A stretch of 64,000 nt of DNA, from positions 62,001 to 126,000 of the forward strand of contig NZ_JAGGPN010000007.1 in NCBI RefSeq assembly GCF_018613795.1, written 5' to 3'. The position numbers were made by a program, and so were the translations under genes. The stretch is from Arthrobacter sp. ISL-65 (GTDB lineage Bacteria; Actinomycetota; Actinomycetes; Actinomycetales; Micrococcaceae). Each line of letters starts with the position of its first letter. Within the stretch, counting starts at the first letter, position 1. This document shows, one piece after another, positions 41,345 to 49,793 of this stretch. Under the pieces are notes generated by a model. The model saw only the letters and a program-made list of their open reading frames with translations, had not been told where the DNA came from and made no database searches.

Positions 41345-42765
41345 TGACTACCGACATTGACACCGCCCGCGCCGCGGCGCTCCTGGACGAGGCCCCGCTC
41401 GCGTCCGCCTCGCTGTTCCGCTTCGCCACCGCAGGATCGGTCGACGACGGGAAGTCCACTTTGGTGGGCCGCCTCCTGCACGACTCCAAGGCCATCCTCG
41501 CCGACCAGCTCGACGCCGTTGCCCGCACCTCCGCGGATCGCGGTTTCGGCGGTGCCGCCGGCGGCATCGACCTGGCGCTGCTGACCGACGGCCTGCGTGC
41601 CGAGCGCGAGCAGGGCATCACCATCGACGTCGCGTACCGTTACTTCGCCACGGACCGCCGCAGCTTCATCCTCGCGGACTGCCCCGGGCACGTGCAGTAC
41701 ACCAAGAACACGGTGACCGGCGCATCCACCGCGGATGCCGTCGTCGTACTCATTGACGCCCGCAAGGGTGTCCTGGAGCAGACCCGCCGGCACCTGTCCG
41801 TGCTGCAGCTGCTGCGTGTGGCCCACGTGATCGTGGCCGTGAACAAGATCGACCTCGTGGACTTCAGCGAGAGCGTGTTCCGCGAAATCGAGGCCGACGT
41901 TCAAAAGGTTGGCCGTGAACTTGGCCTGGGTTCGGACGGCATCACCGACCTGCTGGTGGTTCCCGTTTCCGCGCTCGACGGCGACAACGTGGTGGAGCGC
42001 TCGGAGCGCACCCCCTGGTACACCGGCCCGGCGCTGCTCGAGGTCCTCGAGACGCTGCCCGCCGCCGACGAGCTCGAAAGCCACCTGGAGAGCTTCCGCT
42101 TCCCCGTGCAGCTGGTGATCCGGCCGCAGGGTGCGCTGGCACCGGACGCTGTTGCCGGCGGGCTCGACGTCGAGGAATACCGCGACTACCGTGCCTACGC
42201 CGGGCAGATCACCGAAGGCTCCGTGAAGGTGGGGGACAAGGTCAGCGTGCTGACGCCCGGGCAGGACCCGCGCACCACCACCGTCATCGGCATCGACTTC
42301 GCCGGTGCCTCGCTGGAGGAAGCCTCCGCCCCGCAGTCTGTGGCAATCCGGCTGGCCGACGAATTCGACGTCGCCCGCGGTGACACCATCGCCGCCGCCG
42401 GCACCGTCCGCGAAAGCACTGCCGACCTGTACGCCCAGCTGTGCTGGCTGTCCCCGAAGCCGCTCCGCGAGGGCGCCAAGGTCCTGGTCAAGCACGGCAC
42501 CCGCACCGTGCAGGCCCTGGTCCGCAGCGTCAACGGCAAGCTGGACCTGGCTACCTTCAACCTCGAGGGTGCCTCCAGCCTGGAGCTCAACGACATCGGC
42601 CACGCGCAGCTCCGGCTCGCCGCCCCGCTGCCGCTCGAGAACTACCTGCACCACCGCCGCACGGGCGCGTTTCTGGTGATCGACCCGCTCGACGGCAACA
42701 CACTCGCCGCCGGCCTGGTCAAGGACCACCCGGGCGACCACGAGGACGAGCGCTACAGCATCTGA
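41344..42765 (+). CDS. cysN: Sulfate adenylyltransferase subunit 1 (GTPase)
   Basis: 473-residue EF-Tu-like GTPase that activates CysD. G1 GSVDDGKSTLVGRLL, G2-region GITIDVAYRYF, G3 DCPGHVQY, G4 NKIDLVDF. No C-terminal APS-kinase (CysC) domain is fused, unlike many actinobacterial CysNC proteins, so APS goes straight to CysH. Last gene of the four-gene coupled operon; the hairpin at 42791-42820 follows. Confidence 0.96.
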   Translation: MTTDIDTARAAALLDEAPLASASLFRFATAGSVDDGKSTLVGRLLHDSKAILADQLDAVARTSADRGFGGAAGGIDLALLTDGLRAEREQGITIDVAYRYFATDRRSFILADCPGHVQYTKNTVTGASTADAVVVLIDARKGVLEQTRRHLSVLQLLRVAHVIVAVNKIDLVDFSESVFREIEADVQKVGRELGLGSDGITDLLVVPVSALDGDNVVERSERTPWYTGPALLEVLETLPAADELESHLESFRFPVQLVIRPQGALAPDAVAGGLDVEEYRDYRAYAGQITEGSVKVGDKVSVLTPGQDPRTTTVIGIDFAGASLEEASAPQSVAIRLADEFDVARGDTIAAAGTVRESTADLYAQLCWLSPKPLREGAKVLVKHGTRTVQALVRSVNGKLDLATFNLEGASSLELNDIGHAQLRLAAPLPLENYLHHRRTGAFLVIDPLDGNTLAAGLVKDHPGDHEDERYSI

Positions 42766-42790
42766 TTCCGCCGAGTACGCCGGAAACGCA

Positions 42791-42820
42791 CGAGGTCGCC
42801 GTATCGATACGGCGGCCTCG
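42791..42820 (+). terminator. Strong hairpin after cysN
   Basis: CGAGGTCGCCGTAT and ATACGGCGGCCTCG (one mismatch) around CG. Flanking AACGCA and TGCGTT extend the stem. Confidence 0.7.
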
Positions 42821-42903
42821 CTGCGTTCCCGCGACTTCGGCGTGCCGGGCTGCCCTTGCCACCTACCTCCCGCCCCACCATGATCGTCAGTGGGAGGCGA
42901 AGC

Positions 42904-44070
42904 ATGGAATCCATCACCAGCCGGCTCATCAACTGGGCATCAATCCTGGACGACAAGACCCGCGAGCAGGCCCTGACGACCTCTCGCCTGCCCTTCATCT
43001 ACCCGCACCTGGCGCTGATGCCGGACGCGCACCTGGGCAAGGGCGCAACGGTGGGATCCGTCATCCCGACGCTCGGCGCCATCATTCCGGCCGCCGTGGG
43101 GGTGGACATCGGGTGCGGCATGATCGCGGTGCGGACCCAGTACACCCTCAAAGACCTGCCGCGGGACCGGAAGCCGCTGCGGGAGAACATCGAGCGCGCC
43201 GTTCCGCTGTCCGCGGGCCACAACAACCGCAAAGTGACGGCCACTGCGGAGCCGCGCATCGCCGAACTGCACAGGCGTGCCGAAAAGGCGGGATTCAACC
43301 CGGCGCAGTACGTGGCGAAATGGGACCTGCAGCTTGGCTCACTCGGCTCCGGCAACCACTTCATTGAGGTGTGCACCGACGAGACCGACGCCGTCTGGCT
43401 GTTCCTGCACTCCGGCTCACGCGGCATCGGCAACAAAATAGCCCAGCATCACATCAGGGTGGCGCAGGGCGTGGCCCGCGACAAGCGCATCACCCTGGAG
43501 GACCCGGACCTCGCGTACCTGGAGGAGGGTACACCGGAGTTCACGCGGTACATCAAGGAGCTGCGCTGGGCCCAGCACTTCGCCCTGCTGAACCGCGAGG
43601 AAATGATGGACCGCGTGATCCGGCAGTTCAGTGAATGGGTAGGCGGAACGGTCAGGGAGACGGAGCGGATCAACTGCCACCACAACTTCACCCAGCAGGA
43701 AACGCATTACGGAAAATCGGTCTGGGTGTCGCGCAAGGGCGCCATCAAGGCCGAAGCCGGCGATCCCGGCCTGATTCCGGGATCAATGGGTACGGCTTCC
43801 TACGTCGTGGAGGGACTCGGCAACACCGCCTCCCTGAACTCCTCACCGCACGGTGCAGGCCGGGAGTATTCGCGTAACGCGGCGCGCAAGGCATTCTCGC
43901 TGGCCCAGCTCAAGGAGGCCATGCACGGCATCGAGTTCCGGGCCACCGAAGCGTTCATCGACGAGATCCCGGCCGCCTACAAGCCCATCGACCAGGTCAT
44001 GCACGACGCCGCGGACCTCGTGAAGGTACGGCACCGGCTGCGCCAGCTGGTCAATGTCAAGGGGGATTAG
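42904..44070 (+). CDS. rtcB: RtcB-type RNA ligase
   Basis: 388-residue GTP-dependent RNA ligase that joins 2',3'-cyclic phosphate (3'-phosphate) and 5'-OH ends. Mn-binding and catalytic motifs: VGVDIGCGM, LGSGNHFIEV, HSGSRGIGN, INCHHNF, and the guanylated His in SPHGAGREYSR. It is about 20 residues shorter than E. coli RtcB. ATG 42904 is supported by GGAGG 6-7 bp upstream. No archease or rtcA/rtcR gene is adjacent. It separates two sulfur operons and has its own start region. Confidence 0.92.
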   Translation: MESITSRLINWASILDDKTREQALTTSRLPFIYPHLALMPDAHLGKGATVGSVIPTLGAIIPAAVGVDIGCGMIAVRTQYTLKDLPRDRKPLRENIERAVPLSAGHNNRKVTATAEPRIAELHRRAEKAGFNPAQYVAKWDLQLGSLGSGNHFIEVCTDETDAVWLFLHSGSRGIGNKIAQHHIRVAQGVARDKRITLEDPDLAYLEEGTPEFTRYIKELRWAQHFALLNREEMMDRVIRQFSEWVGGTVRETERINCHHNFTQQETHYGKSVWVSRKGAIKAEAGDPGLIPGSMGTASYVVEGLGNTASLNSSPHGAGREYSRNAARKAFSLAQLKEAMHGIEFRATEAFIDEIPAAYKPIDQVMHDAADLVKVRHRLRQLVNVKGD

Positions 44071-44138
44071 CGCGGAAATTCCAGGGGCCCGCAGGCAGGC
44101 CGATTTTTATGGCCGAATATGACGTTGCATGAACGTGC

Positions 44139-44190
44139 GTGACCCCGGGTTTCCGCTCCGTTGAACCGTGTTTACGCCAGTCCCTATGGT
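44139..44190 (+). promoter_or_regulatory. SsuA-like gene promoter with shared sulfur motif
   Basis: GTGAC (44139)-N5-GTTTCCG (44149)-N5-TTGAAC (44161, -35)-18 bp-TATGGT (44185-44190, -10), then 6 nt to ATG. Confidence 0.65.
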
Positions 44191-44196
44191 GAATCC

Positions 44197-45351
44197 ATGA
44201 GTACTTCCAGGCCGGGCATGACCCGCATTGTGGCCGGCGAAAGCCAGACGCCCAAGCGCCGCCGCGCCTTGGAAGTCGCGCTGGCCGTCGGACTGGTCCT
44301 GTTGATCAGTGTCGGAGCGGTTGTTGCGTCGGCTGTGGCCCGGGATTCCAACGCCTCGGCGACTCCAGTCGCGGCGGGCACCCCGGCAGCCGAGCTGAAG
44401 CTGGGCTACTTCGGAAACATCACTCACGCCCCGGCGCTGGTCGGAGTGAAGCAAGGCCTCATTGCCAAGAACCTGGGGGACACCAAGCTCAGCACCCAGG
44501 TGTTTAACGCCGGCCCGGCCGCTATTGAGGCGCTGAACGCGGGCGCGATCGATGCCACGTACATCGGCCCGAACCCGGCCATCAACTCGTTCGTCAAGAG
44601 CAAGGGCGAGTCCGTCAGCGTCATCGCCGGGGCGGCCTCCGGCGGCGCGCAGCTGGTGGTGAAGCCGGAAATCAAGACCGCGGCGGACCTCAAGGGCAAG
44701 ACCCTCGCCTCCCCGCAGCTGGGCGGCACCCAGGACGTGGCGCTGCGCGCCTGGCTGGGCAAGCAGGGCTACAAGACCACGCCCGACGGCGGCGGGGACG
44801 TTGCGATCAACCCGACCGAGAACGCCCAGACGCTGAAGCTGTTCCAGGACGGCAAGCTCGACGGCGCGTGGGTGCCTGAGCCGTGGGCCTCCCGTTTGGT
44901 GCTGCAGGCCGGGGCGAAGGTCCTGGTGGACGAGAAGGACCTGTGGGACGGGTCGCTGACGGGCAAGCCGGGCGAGTTCCCCACCACCATCCTGATCGTG
45001 AACAGGAAGTTCGCCGCGGAGCACCCGCAGACCGTGAAAGCCTTGCTCAGGGGCCATGTCGAAGCCGTGAAGTGGCTCCATGACACCCCGTCCGCCGAGA
45101 AGTCCGCCGTCGTTAACGCCGCCCTCAAACAGGACGCCGGCAAGGCACTGGCGCAGAACGTCATTGACCGCTCGCTGAAGAACATCGTGTTCACGGTGGA
45201 CCCGTTGGCGGGAACGTACAAGAAGCTGCTGCAGGACGGCGTCGATGCCGGCACCACCAAGCAGGCCGACCTCAACGGCCTCTTCGATCTCCGGGCGCTG
45301 AATTCAGTGGCCACGGAAAAAACCACAGCTGCAGGGCTGGGCCAGGACTAG
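44197..45351 (+). CDS. ssuA: Sulfonate/sulfate-type ABC binding protein (SsuA/TauA/NrtA family)
   Basis: 384 residues. The N-terminus is basic, then a single hydrophobic helix (VALAVGLVLLISVGAVVAS) without a lipobox: a membrane anchor or cleaved signal. The fold starts at ELKLGYFGNITHAPALVGVKQG and continues ALNAGAIDATYIGPNPAINSF, GKTLASPQLGGTQD and DGAWVPEPWASRLV, as in NrtA/SsuA/TauA proteins. The ATG at 44197 sits 6 nt after a TATGGT -10 (leaderless). No sulfonate monooxygenase gene (ssuD, tauD) is nearby, so the ligand could be sulfate or another sulfur ester. ATPase and permease genes follow. Confidence 0.85.
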   Translation: MSTSRPGMTRIVAGESQTPKRRRALEVALAVGLVLLISVGAVVASAVARDSNASATPVAAGTPAAELKLGYFGNITHAPALVGVKQGLIAKNLGDTKLSTQVFNAGPAAIEALNAGAIDATYIGPNPAINSFVKSKGESVSVIAGAASGGAQLVVKPEIKTAADLKGKTLASPQLGGTQDVALRAWLGKQGYKTTPDGGGDVAINPTENAQTLKLFQDGKLDGAWVPEPWASRLVLQAGAKVLVDEKDLWDGSLTGKPGEFPTTILIVNRKFAAEHPQTVKALLRGHVEAVKWLHDTPSAEKSAVVNAALKQDAGKALAQNVIDRSLKNIVFTVDPLAGTYKKLLQDGVDAGTTKQADLNGLFDLRALNSVATEKTTAAGLGQD

Positions 45352-45407
45352 CCCGGCCCCGCATCTGCGCCGCTGTATTTAACGCCTCACGAACAAAGGA
45401 CGGGACC

Positions 45408-46133
45408 ATGCCAGTCGTACTGGAGAACCTGGGCAAGCGCTTCGGCGAAGGCGCCCCGGTGCTGGACGACGTCAATGCCACCATCGGCAGGGGCGAGTTC
45501 GTCGCACTCCTCGGTGCGTCCGGCTGTGGCAAGTCCACCTTGCTGAACATCATGGCGGGACTGGAACTCCCGACGTCGGGCGCCCTTGAGGTGCCCAGCG
45601 ACGGCGCCGCCTTCATGTTCCAGGACTCTGCCCTGTTCCCGTGGCTCACCGCCCGCGAGAACGTGGAGCTGGCGCTGAAGCTGCGTGGCGTCGGCAAGGC
45701 CGAGCGGCGCGTCAAGGCCGCCGAGCTGCTGGAACTGGTCCACCTGGCCGAGGCGGCTGACCGGCGTCCGCACGAGCTGTCCGGCGGCATGCGCCAGCGC
45801 GTGGCCTTGGCCCGCTCGCTCGCGCAGGACCGCCAACTACTCCTCATGGATGAGCCGTTCGCGGCGCTCGACGCCATCACCCGCGACCTGCTGCATGACG
45901 AACTTGAGCGCATCTGGAAGGAAACCGGACGCACCATCGTCTTCGTGACCCACAACGTGCGCGAGGCGGTCCGGCTGGGCCAGCGCGTCCTGCTGCTGTC
46001 CTCCCGGCCAGGCCGCGTGGTGCAGGAATGGGAAGTCACCGAAGAACACCGTACCGACGCCGGTCTTGCCGGACAGCTGACCGGGGTCATCACCGCCCGG
46101 CTGCGAGAGGAGATCCGCCGCCATGCCAAGTAA
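45408..46133 (+). CDS. ssuB: ABC ATP-binding protein, SsuB/TauB family
   Basis: 241-residue ATPase: Walker A GASGCGKST, Q-loop FQDSALFPWLTARENV, signature LSGGMRQR, Walker B LLLMDEPFAALDA and H-loop VTHNVREAV. AAAGGA lies about 10 bp before the ATG. The gene is 56 bp downstream of the binding protein and overlaps the permease by 11 bp. Energises uptake by the SsuA/SsuC-like partners. Confidence 0.93.
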   Translation: MPVVLENLGKRFGEGAPVLDDVNATIGRGEFVALLGASGCGKSTLLNIMAGLELPTSGALEVPSDGAAFMFQDSALFPWLTARENVELALKLRGVGKAERRVKAAELLELVHLAEAADRRPHELSGGMRQRVALARSLAQDRQLLLMDEPFAALDAITRDLLHDELERIWKETGRTIVFVTHNVREAVRLGQRVLLLSSRPGRVVQEWEVTEEHRTDAGLAGQLTGVITARLREEIRRHAK

Positions 46134-47121
46134 CTCATCTCCCGTGGCGGAGTCGCCCGAGACGACCGGTCCCCCGCTGGTCGAGCCTGCCGAGACCACG
46201 GTTTCGACAAGCTCAACCAACGGATCAACGAAGGTGCACGCCGCTCTGACCCGGTCCTCCACCGGCTCGGCGGACCTGCGCGAACTGGAATCCGGGCTGG
46301 ACTCGCTTCAATCGGATGCGGTCCGCAAGGTTCGCGTCGACTGGAGCCGGATCCTGCTGCCGATCGCCGCCGTCGTGGTGCTGATCATCATCTGGCAGTT
46401 CTACGTCTCGCTGGGCCTCAAGCGCCGCGACCAGGTGCCCGGCCCCATGGATGTGCTGGAGCAGTTCGGCGCGCTGTGGGCTGAGGGGTCGCTGCAGGAG
46501 GCTGTCTGGACGTCGCTGCAGCGCGGGCTTCTGGGGTTTCTGATTAGCGTAGCGATCGCCACACCGGTCGGGCTGCTCCTGGCCCAGGTGGCGCCGCTGC
46601 GCAGGGCGTTCGGGCCGCTGATTTCCGGCCTGCAGGTTCTGCCGTCTGTGGCCTGGGTGCCGGCCGCCATCATCTGGTTCGGCCTCACCGACGCCACGGT
46701 GTACTTCGTGGTGTTCATGGGCGCCATCCCGTCCATCATCAACGGCCTGATCTCCGGTGTTGACCAGATCCCGCCGCAGTACCGCAGCGTGGGCACCGTC
46801 CTGGGCGCGTCGCGGCTGCAGATGGCCGTGCAGATCATCCTTCCCGCGGCACTTCCGGGCTACCTCAGTGGCCTCAAGCAGGGCTGGGCATTCTCCTGGC
46901 GTTCACTCATGGCCGCGGAAATCATCGCGGTGGGCGGCACCATCGGCTTCGGCCTCGGCTCCATGCTGAACCAGGGCCGCGACCTTGCCGACATGACCAT
47001 CGTGATGTCCGCGATCCTCCTGATCCTGGCCGTGGGCATCCTGATCGAGCTGCTGGTGTTCGCGCCGATCGAGAAGCGCCTGCTCCAGCGCCGTGGCCTC
47101 CTGGCAGGCAGCACCCGCTAA
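46123..47121 (+). CDS. ssuC: ABC permease, SsuC/TauC family, with a repeat-derived N-terminus
   Basis: 332-residue permease with about six helices from residue 80 on; EAA loop VGTVLGASRLQMAVQIILPAALPG. Residues 1-75 form an extra hydrophilic extension. Codons for PPLVEPAETTVSTSSTNG are the palindromic repeat at 46175-46222, so an intergenic-type element has been built into the coding sequence in frame. Starts inside ssuB (11-bp overlap); a later start would lose this extension but none has a good ribosome site. A hairpin follows at 47142-47174. Confidence 0.92.
   Translation: MPSNSSPVAESPETTGPPLVEPAETTVSTSSTNGSTKVHAALTRSSTGSADLRELESGLDSLQSDAVRKVRVDWSRILLPIAAVVVLIIIWQFYVSLGLKRRDQVPGPMDVLEQFGALWAEGSLQEAVWTSLQRGLLGFLISVAIATPVGLLLAQVAPLRRAFGPLISGLQVLPSVAWVPAAIIWFGLTDATVYFVVFMGAIPSIINGLISGVDQIPPQYRSVGTVLGASRLQMAVQIILPAALPGYLSGLKQGWAFSWRSLMAAEIIAVGGTIGFGLGSMLNQGRDLADMTIVMSAILLILAVGILIELLVFAPIEKRLLQRRGLLAGSTR
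46175..46222. repeat. Palindromic repeat inside ssuC coding sequence
   Basis: CGCTGGTCGAGCCTGCCGAG and the returning TTTCGACAAGCTCAACCAAC form arms of about 23 bp around AC, with about five mismatches. The GGTCGAGCCTG...CAAGCTCGACC pattern is typical of dispersed intergenic repeats in GC-rich actinobacteria (recalled, not searched). Here it encodes part of the permease N-terminus. Confidence 0.75.
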
Positions 47122-47141
47122 GCACCTCCGCACTGAACCCG

Positions 47142-47174
47142 AAAGCCCGACGGCGACTCCCGCCGTCGGGCTTT
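47142..47174 (+). terminator. Hairpin terminator after ssuC
   Basis: AAAGCCCGACGGC / GCCGTCGGGCTTT with a 7-nt loop, followed by CTGCTG. Almost the same stem recurs at 47322-47358. Confidence 0.85.
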
Positions 47175-47321
47175 CTGCTGCCTGTTCTCACTGCGATGCC
47201 TTCTCCACGACCAAACTGGGGCAGATTGACACGGGACGCGCCGATAGTTGGGCACCCACAGGTTCAAATGCTCGCCAAAGTGCCCCGCGACGGCGGGCCT
47301 GGGTTGCCGTGGCAGGGCACA
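47175..47321. other. Structured spacer between twin terminators
   Basis: 147 bp between two nearly identical hairpins. It contains a further imperfect hairpin (GTGCCCCGCGACGGC ... GCCGTGGCAGGGCAC, about 47280-47320), an isolated TTGACA (47226-47231) without a well-spaced -10, and a GGTTCAAATG segment resembling a tRNA T-loop but with no tRNA around it. A small RNA or a duplicated gene end are the options; I call neither. Confidence 0.4.
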
Positions 47322-47358
47322 AGAAAGCCCGACGGCGGGAATCGCCGTCGGGCTTTCT
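47322..47358. terminator. Hairpin terminator between ssuC and the exported repeat protein
   Basis: AGAAAGCCCGACGGCG / CGCCGTCGGGCTTTCT, perfect 16-bp stem with a 5-nt loop. It lies 12 bp beyond the minus-strand stop at 47371 and is bidirectional. Confidence 0.88.
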
Positions 47359-47370
47359 GCTGTCAGTAGG

Positions 47371-49593
47371 TCAGCGGCGGGTCAGGGTGCCGCAGTTGTG
47401 CACCTCGAAGCCCCTGACCCAGGACGGGATAGTCACAATTACCCAGGCTGAACCGAGGTAGTTGTCATAGATCTCGTCGAAGGTGCCGCCGAAGCCGCTC
47501 AGCATGGCCATATAGCAGGAACTGCCGGAGCCGTACCCGTAATAATCGCCGGGCAGTATATCGATGCCAACCCGGTAGATTCCGTCCTTGGTGATGCTGG
47601 TTGCCCTTGCACCCGTGGACGGGACGGTGGTCCAGGCGCCGCATCCGCTAGTCTCGAATCCGACATCACCAGGGAGGATCTGAACGTAGGCGACTCCTGA
47701 GACTATGTCATTCGCCTTGATGTCACTGAGGTTTCCCGAGAACCCGCTGAGCCGCGCCCAGTAGCAGAAGGAACCGCCAGTGGATTTGTACAGCCCCGGC
47801 TTGATCTGCGTTCCCACCCGGTACGTGCCGTCGCCGCGAAGAACCGTCACAGCCCAGACCGGCAGCTTCAGCGCAGGGCTCATCGTGACCCGGGTGTCCG
47901 AGTAGATCAGGCTGGCGGAAACGCGGACCGTGATGGAGCGGCCGTTGTCCGCGGCGGTGAGCCGGTAGGTGCGGTAATGCGCGCCGGAGATGGCGGCACC
48001 GTTGCGGTACCACTGGTACGCGTAGGCCGTCGGCGCGGGGGAGTAGGTGCCGGGATTGGCTGTGAGGACAGAGCCCAAGGAGGTCGCCCCGGTGATGCGC
48101 GGCACCGTCTTCAGGTTGATGAGCGCCCTGCCAACGGTGACTGCGCCGGTGGTTACCGACCGTGTCGCATAGCCCGGCTTGGAGACCGTGACCTTCACGT
48201 TCACCCGTGAGCCGATGTAGCTCGCGTTGAAATACAGCGCGTACCCGGTGCCGCCCTTGACTGCCACGCCGTTCCGGTACCACTGGTAGCGGATGGTGGT
48301 GCCGGCGGGCCAGCCCTGGGACACCTTCACTGTGGAGCCATAACGGTGGGTTCCCACGACGGTCAGGGGCTTGGTGGCAACGATGCTCCCTGCCGCAATG
48401 GTGCGTGCGGCGGAGAAGCGGTCAACGGTGACGAAGCCGGCTTTGGTTGCCCGCACCCGCACCTTGAGGGCCTTGGCGTAGTCGGCCGCGGACGTGGTGT
48501 AGGTGCGGCCGACAGCGCCGGCGATGGCCGCCGTTCCCCGGTACCACTGGTAGGACAGCACGGCACCGCCGGGAGCCCACGTTCCTGCGTTCGCGGTCTG
48601 CACCTGGCCAACACGGGCGGTTCCACTGACGGTGGGCACGGGCGCCGTTGCGAAGGTCGCGGAGACGCCGGTGACCTGGACGGAAGAGAGTTCCATCGAG
48701 GTGAAGCCCGGAGCGGACAGGGTCACTTTGGCCCACAGTTTCTGTCCGACGTCGGAGGCTGTGACCGTGTAACGCGAGGTGGTGGCCGATCCGATGGCCA
48801 AAGTGCCGCGGAACCACTGGTAGGCCAGGGCTCCCTGGCTGGCGGAGTTATCCCACTGTGGAGTGCCTACCGACAGCTCCTGGCCGACGGCGGGCTTGCC
48901 GGTAACGGCGTTGCTCCAAACAACTCCGGTGAAGGTGCCCGGGCGGACAGTGACGGCCACGGCTGATACCTCGGTGCCGGGAGCCTGCGCCTCCGACGAC
49001 GCCACAACAGTGAGCTGGACGCTCTTGCCTGCCATGGACGGGACGATGTTCAGTACATCCGGTTCGCCGACCACGTGGCCGGCGGTCTGGACCGGAACGC
49101 CGTCGATGATCCAGCTGTACTGGATCCAGCCGGCCCCGTTCCACTGACCACCCGTGGAGGTGAGCGTGCCGCCGACGACGGGGTCGCCCTCAATAACCGG
49201 AACGCTGACGTTTTCCGGAGCGGCAGGCGCCGTCTCCGTGGGCACTGTTTCCGCGGGTGTCACCTCGGCGGGCAATGTTTCCGCCGGCGTTGCTTCCGCC
49301 GACGGCTCTCCATCTGAAGCAGGATCCACGGGTGCCGGATCCACAGGTGCCGGGTCAGCGGGTGCCGGGTCAGCCGGAGCCGGTGCGGGTGCCGGGTCAG
49401 CCGGAGCCGGTGCGGGTGCCGGGTCAGCCGGAGCCGGTGCGGGCTCGGTAACAGTGCCTGTTTCCATCGGCAGCGCCTGTGCTGCCGGAGCCATCAGAAG
49501 TCCGGCAAGCAGCGCGATGCTCCCGGCTGTGGCAATGCTCCTGGTCAGAAAACCAGGGCGCGTCCGCGTACGGACGTTTTCGTGCAGAGACAA
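47371..49593 (-). CDS. Large exported protein with Ig-like YQWYR repeats and two C-terminal Cys-containing repeats
   Basis: 740 residues. A Sec signal peptide (ending PAAQA, about residue 40) is followed by a Pro/Ala spacer of PAPADP repeats (about 47-90) and an acidic Ala/Thr/Glu-rich linker. Then come five or six Ig-like modules of about 85-90 residues, each with a YQWYRG/N motif and ADNGRSITVRV-type strands, as in cell-wall-associated actinobacterial proteins. The end has two homologous repeats: GDGTYRVGTQIKPGLYKSTG then CYWARLSGFSG, and KDGIYRVGIDILPGDYYGYG then CYMAMLSGFGG, each with two Cys. No LPxTG signal. Start TTG 49593 follows GGGGGAAGG. Role in surface adhesion or wall binding is inferred. 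Confidence 0.85.
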   Translation of the reverse strand: MSLHENVRTRTRPGFLTRSIATAGSIALLAGLLMAPAAQALPMETGTVTEPAPAPADPAPAPAPADPAPAPAPADPAPADPAPVDPAPVDPASDGEPSAEATPAETLPAEVTPAETVPTETAPAAPENVSVPVIEGDPVVGGTLTSTGGQWNGAGWIQYSWIIDGVPVQTAGHVVGEPDVLNIVPSMAGKSVQLTVVASSEAQAPGTEVSAVAVTVRPGTFTGVVWSNAVTGKPAVGQELSVGTPQWDNSASQGALAYQWFRGTLAIGSATTSRYTVTASDVGQKLWAKVTLSAPGFTSMELSSVQVTGVSATFATAPVPTVSGTARVGQVQTANAGTWAPGGAVLSYQWYRGTAAIAGAVGRTYTTSAADYAKALKVRVRATKAGFVTVDRFSAARTIAAGSIVATKPLTVVGTHRYGSTVKVSQGWPAGTTIRYQWYRNGVAVKGGTGYALYFNASYIGSRVNVKVTVSKPGYATRSVTTGAVTVGRALINLKTVPRITGATSLGSVLTANPGTYSPAPTAYAYQWYRNGAAISGAHYRTYRLTAADNGRSITVRVSASLIYSDTRVTMSPALKLPVWAVTVLRGDGTYRVGTQIKPGLYKSTGGSFCYWARLSGFSGNLSDIKANDIVSGVAYVQILPGDVGFETSGCGAWTTVPSTGARATSITKDGIYRVGIDILPGDYYGYGSGSSCYMAMLSGFGGTFDEIYDNYLGSAWVIVTIPSWVRGFEVHNCGTLTRR
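49381..49434. repeat. Perfect 27-bp tandem repeat in the exported protein gene
   Basis: Two identical 27-bp units plus partial flanking copies (49365-49445), encoding nine-residue Pro/Ala/Asp blocks (ADPAPAPAP). Suited to copy-number change by slippage. Confidence 0.85.
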
Positions 49594-49617
49594 CTAGTGT
49601 CCTTCCCCCATGTGAGA

Positions 49618-49638
49618 CCGATCGGTGAATCCGATCGG
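49618..49638. promoter_or_regulatory. Twin CCGATCGG palindromes upstream of the exported protein
   Basis: The 8-bp palindrome CCGATCGG occurs at 49618-49625 and 49631-49638, 13 bp apart, between a minus-strand TACAAT -10 (complement of 49643-49648) and the ribosome-binding site. Candidate operator in the 5' leader. Confidence 0.5.
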
Positions 49639-49735
49639 AGTTATTGTAGGGCTTGGCGCAGACACTTCCGGCGCGTCAACCCCGTGCCGGAGCACCGCAG
49701 GACTGTTGCCGCAATGTGACGCAGCGTTACCTTGC

Positions 49736-49787
49736 GTGAACTGGTGTTTCCGCGCCGTTGGCCGGGCCCGTAACACAGCCCTACCGT
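49736..49787 (+). promoter_or_regulatory. cysG promoter with shared sulfur motif
   Basis: GTGAA (49736)-N5-GTTTCCG (49746)-N5-TTGGCC (49758, -35)-18 bp-TACCGT (49782-49787, -10), then 6 nt to ATG. Confidence 0.65.
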
Positions 49788-49793
49788 TGATTC

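Noticed and set aside
41341..42741. 466-codon minus-strand frame opposite cysN
   Set aside because: Antisense shadow; cysN carries all GTPase motifs in the plus strand.
47258..47275. T-loop-like GGTTCAAATG suggesting a tRNA
   Set aside because: No matching acceptor, D or anticodon stem can be drawn around it.
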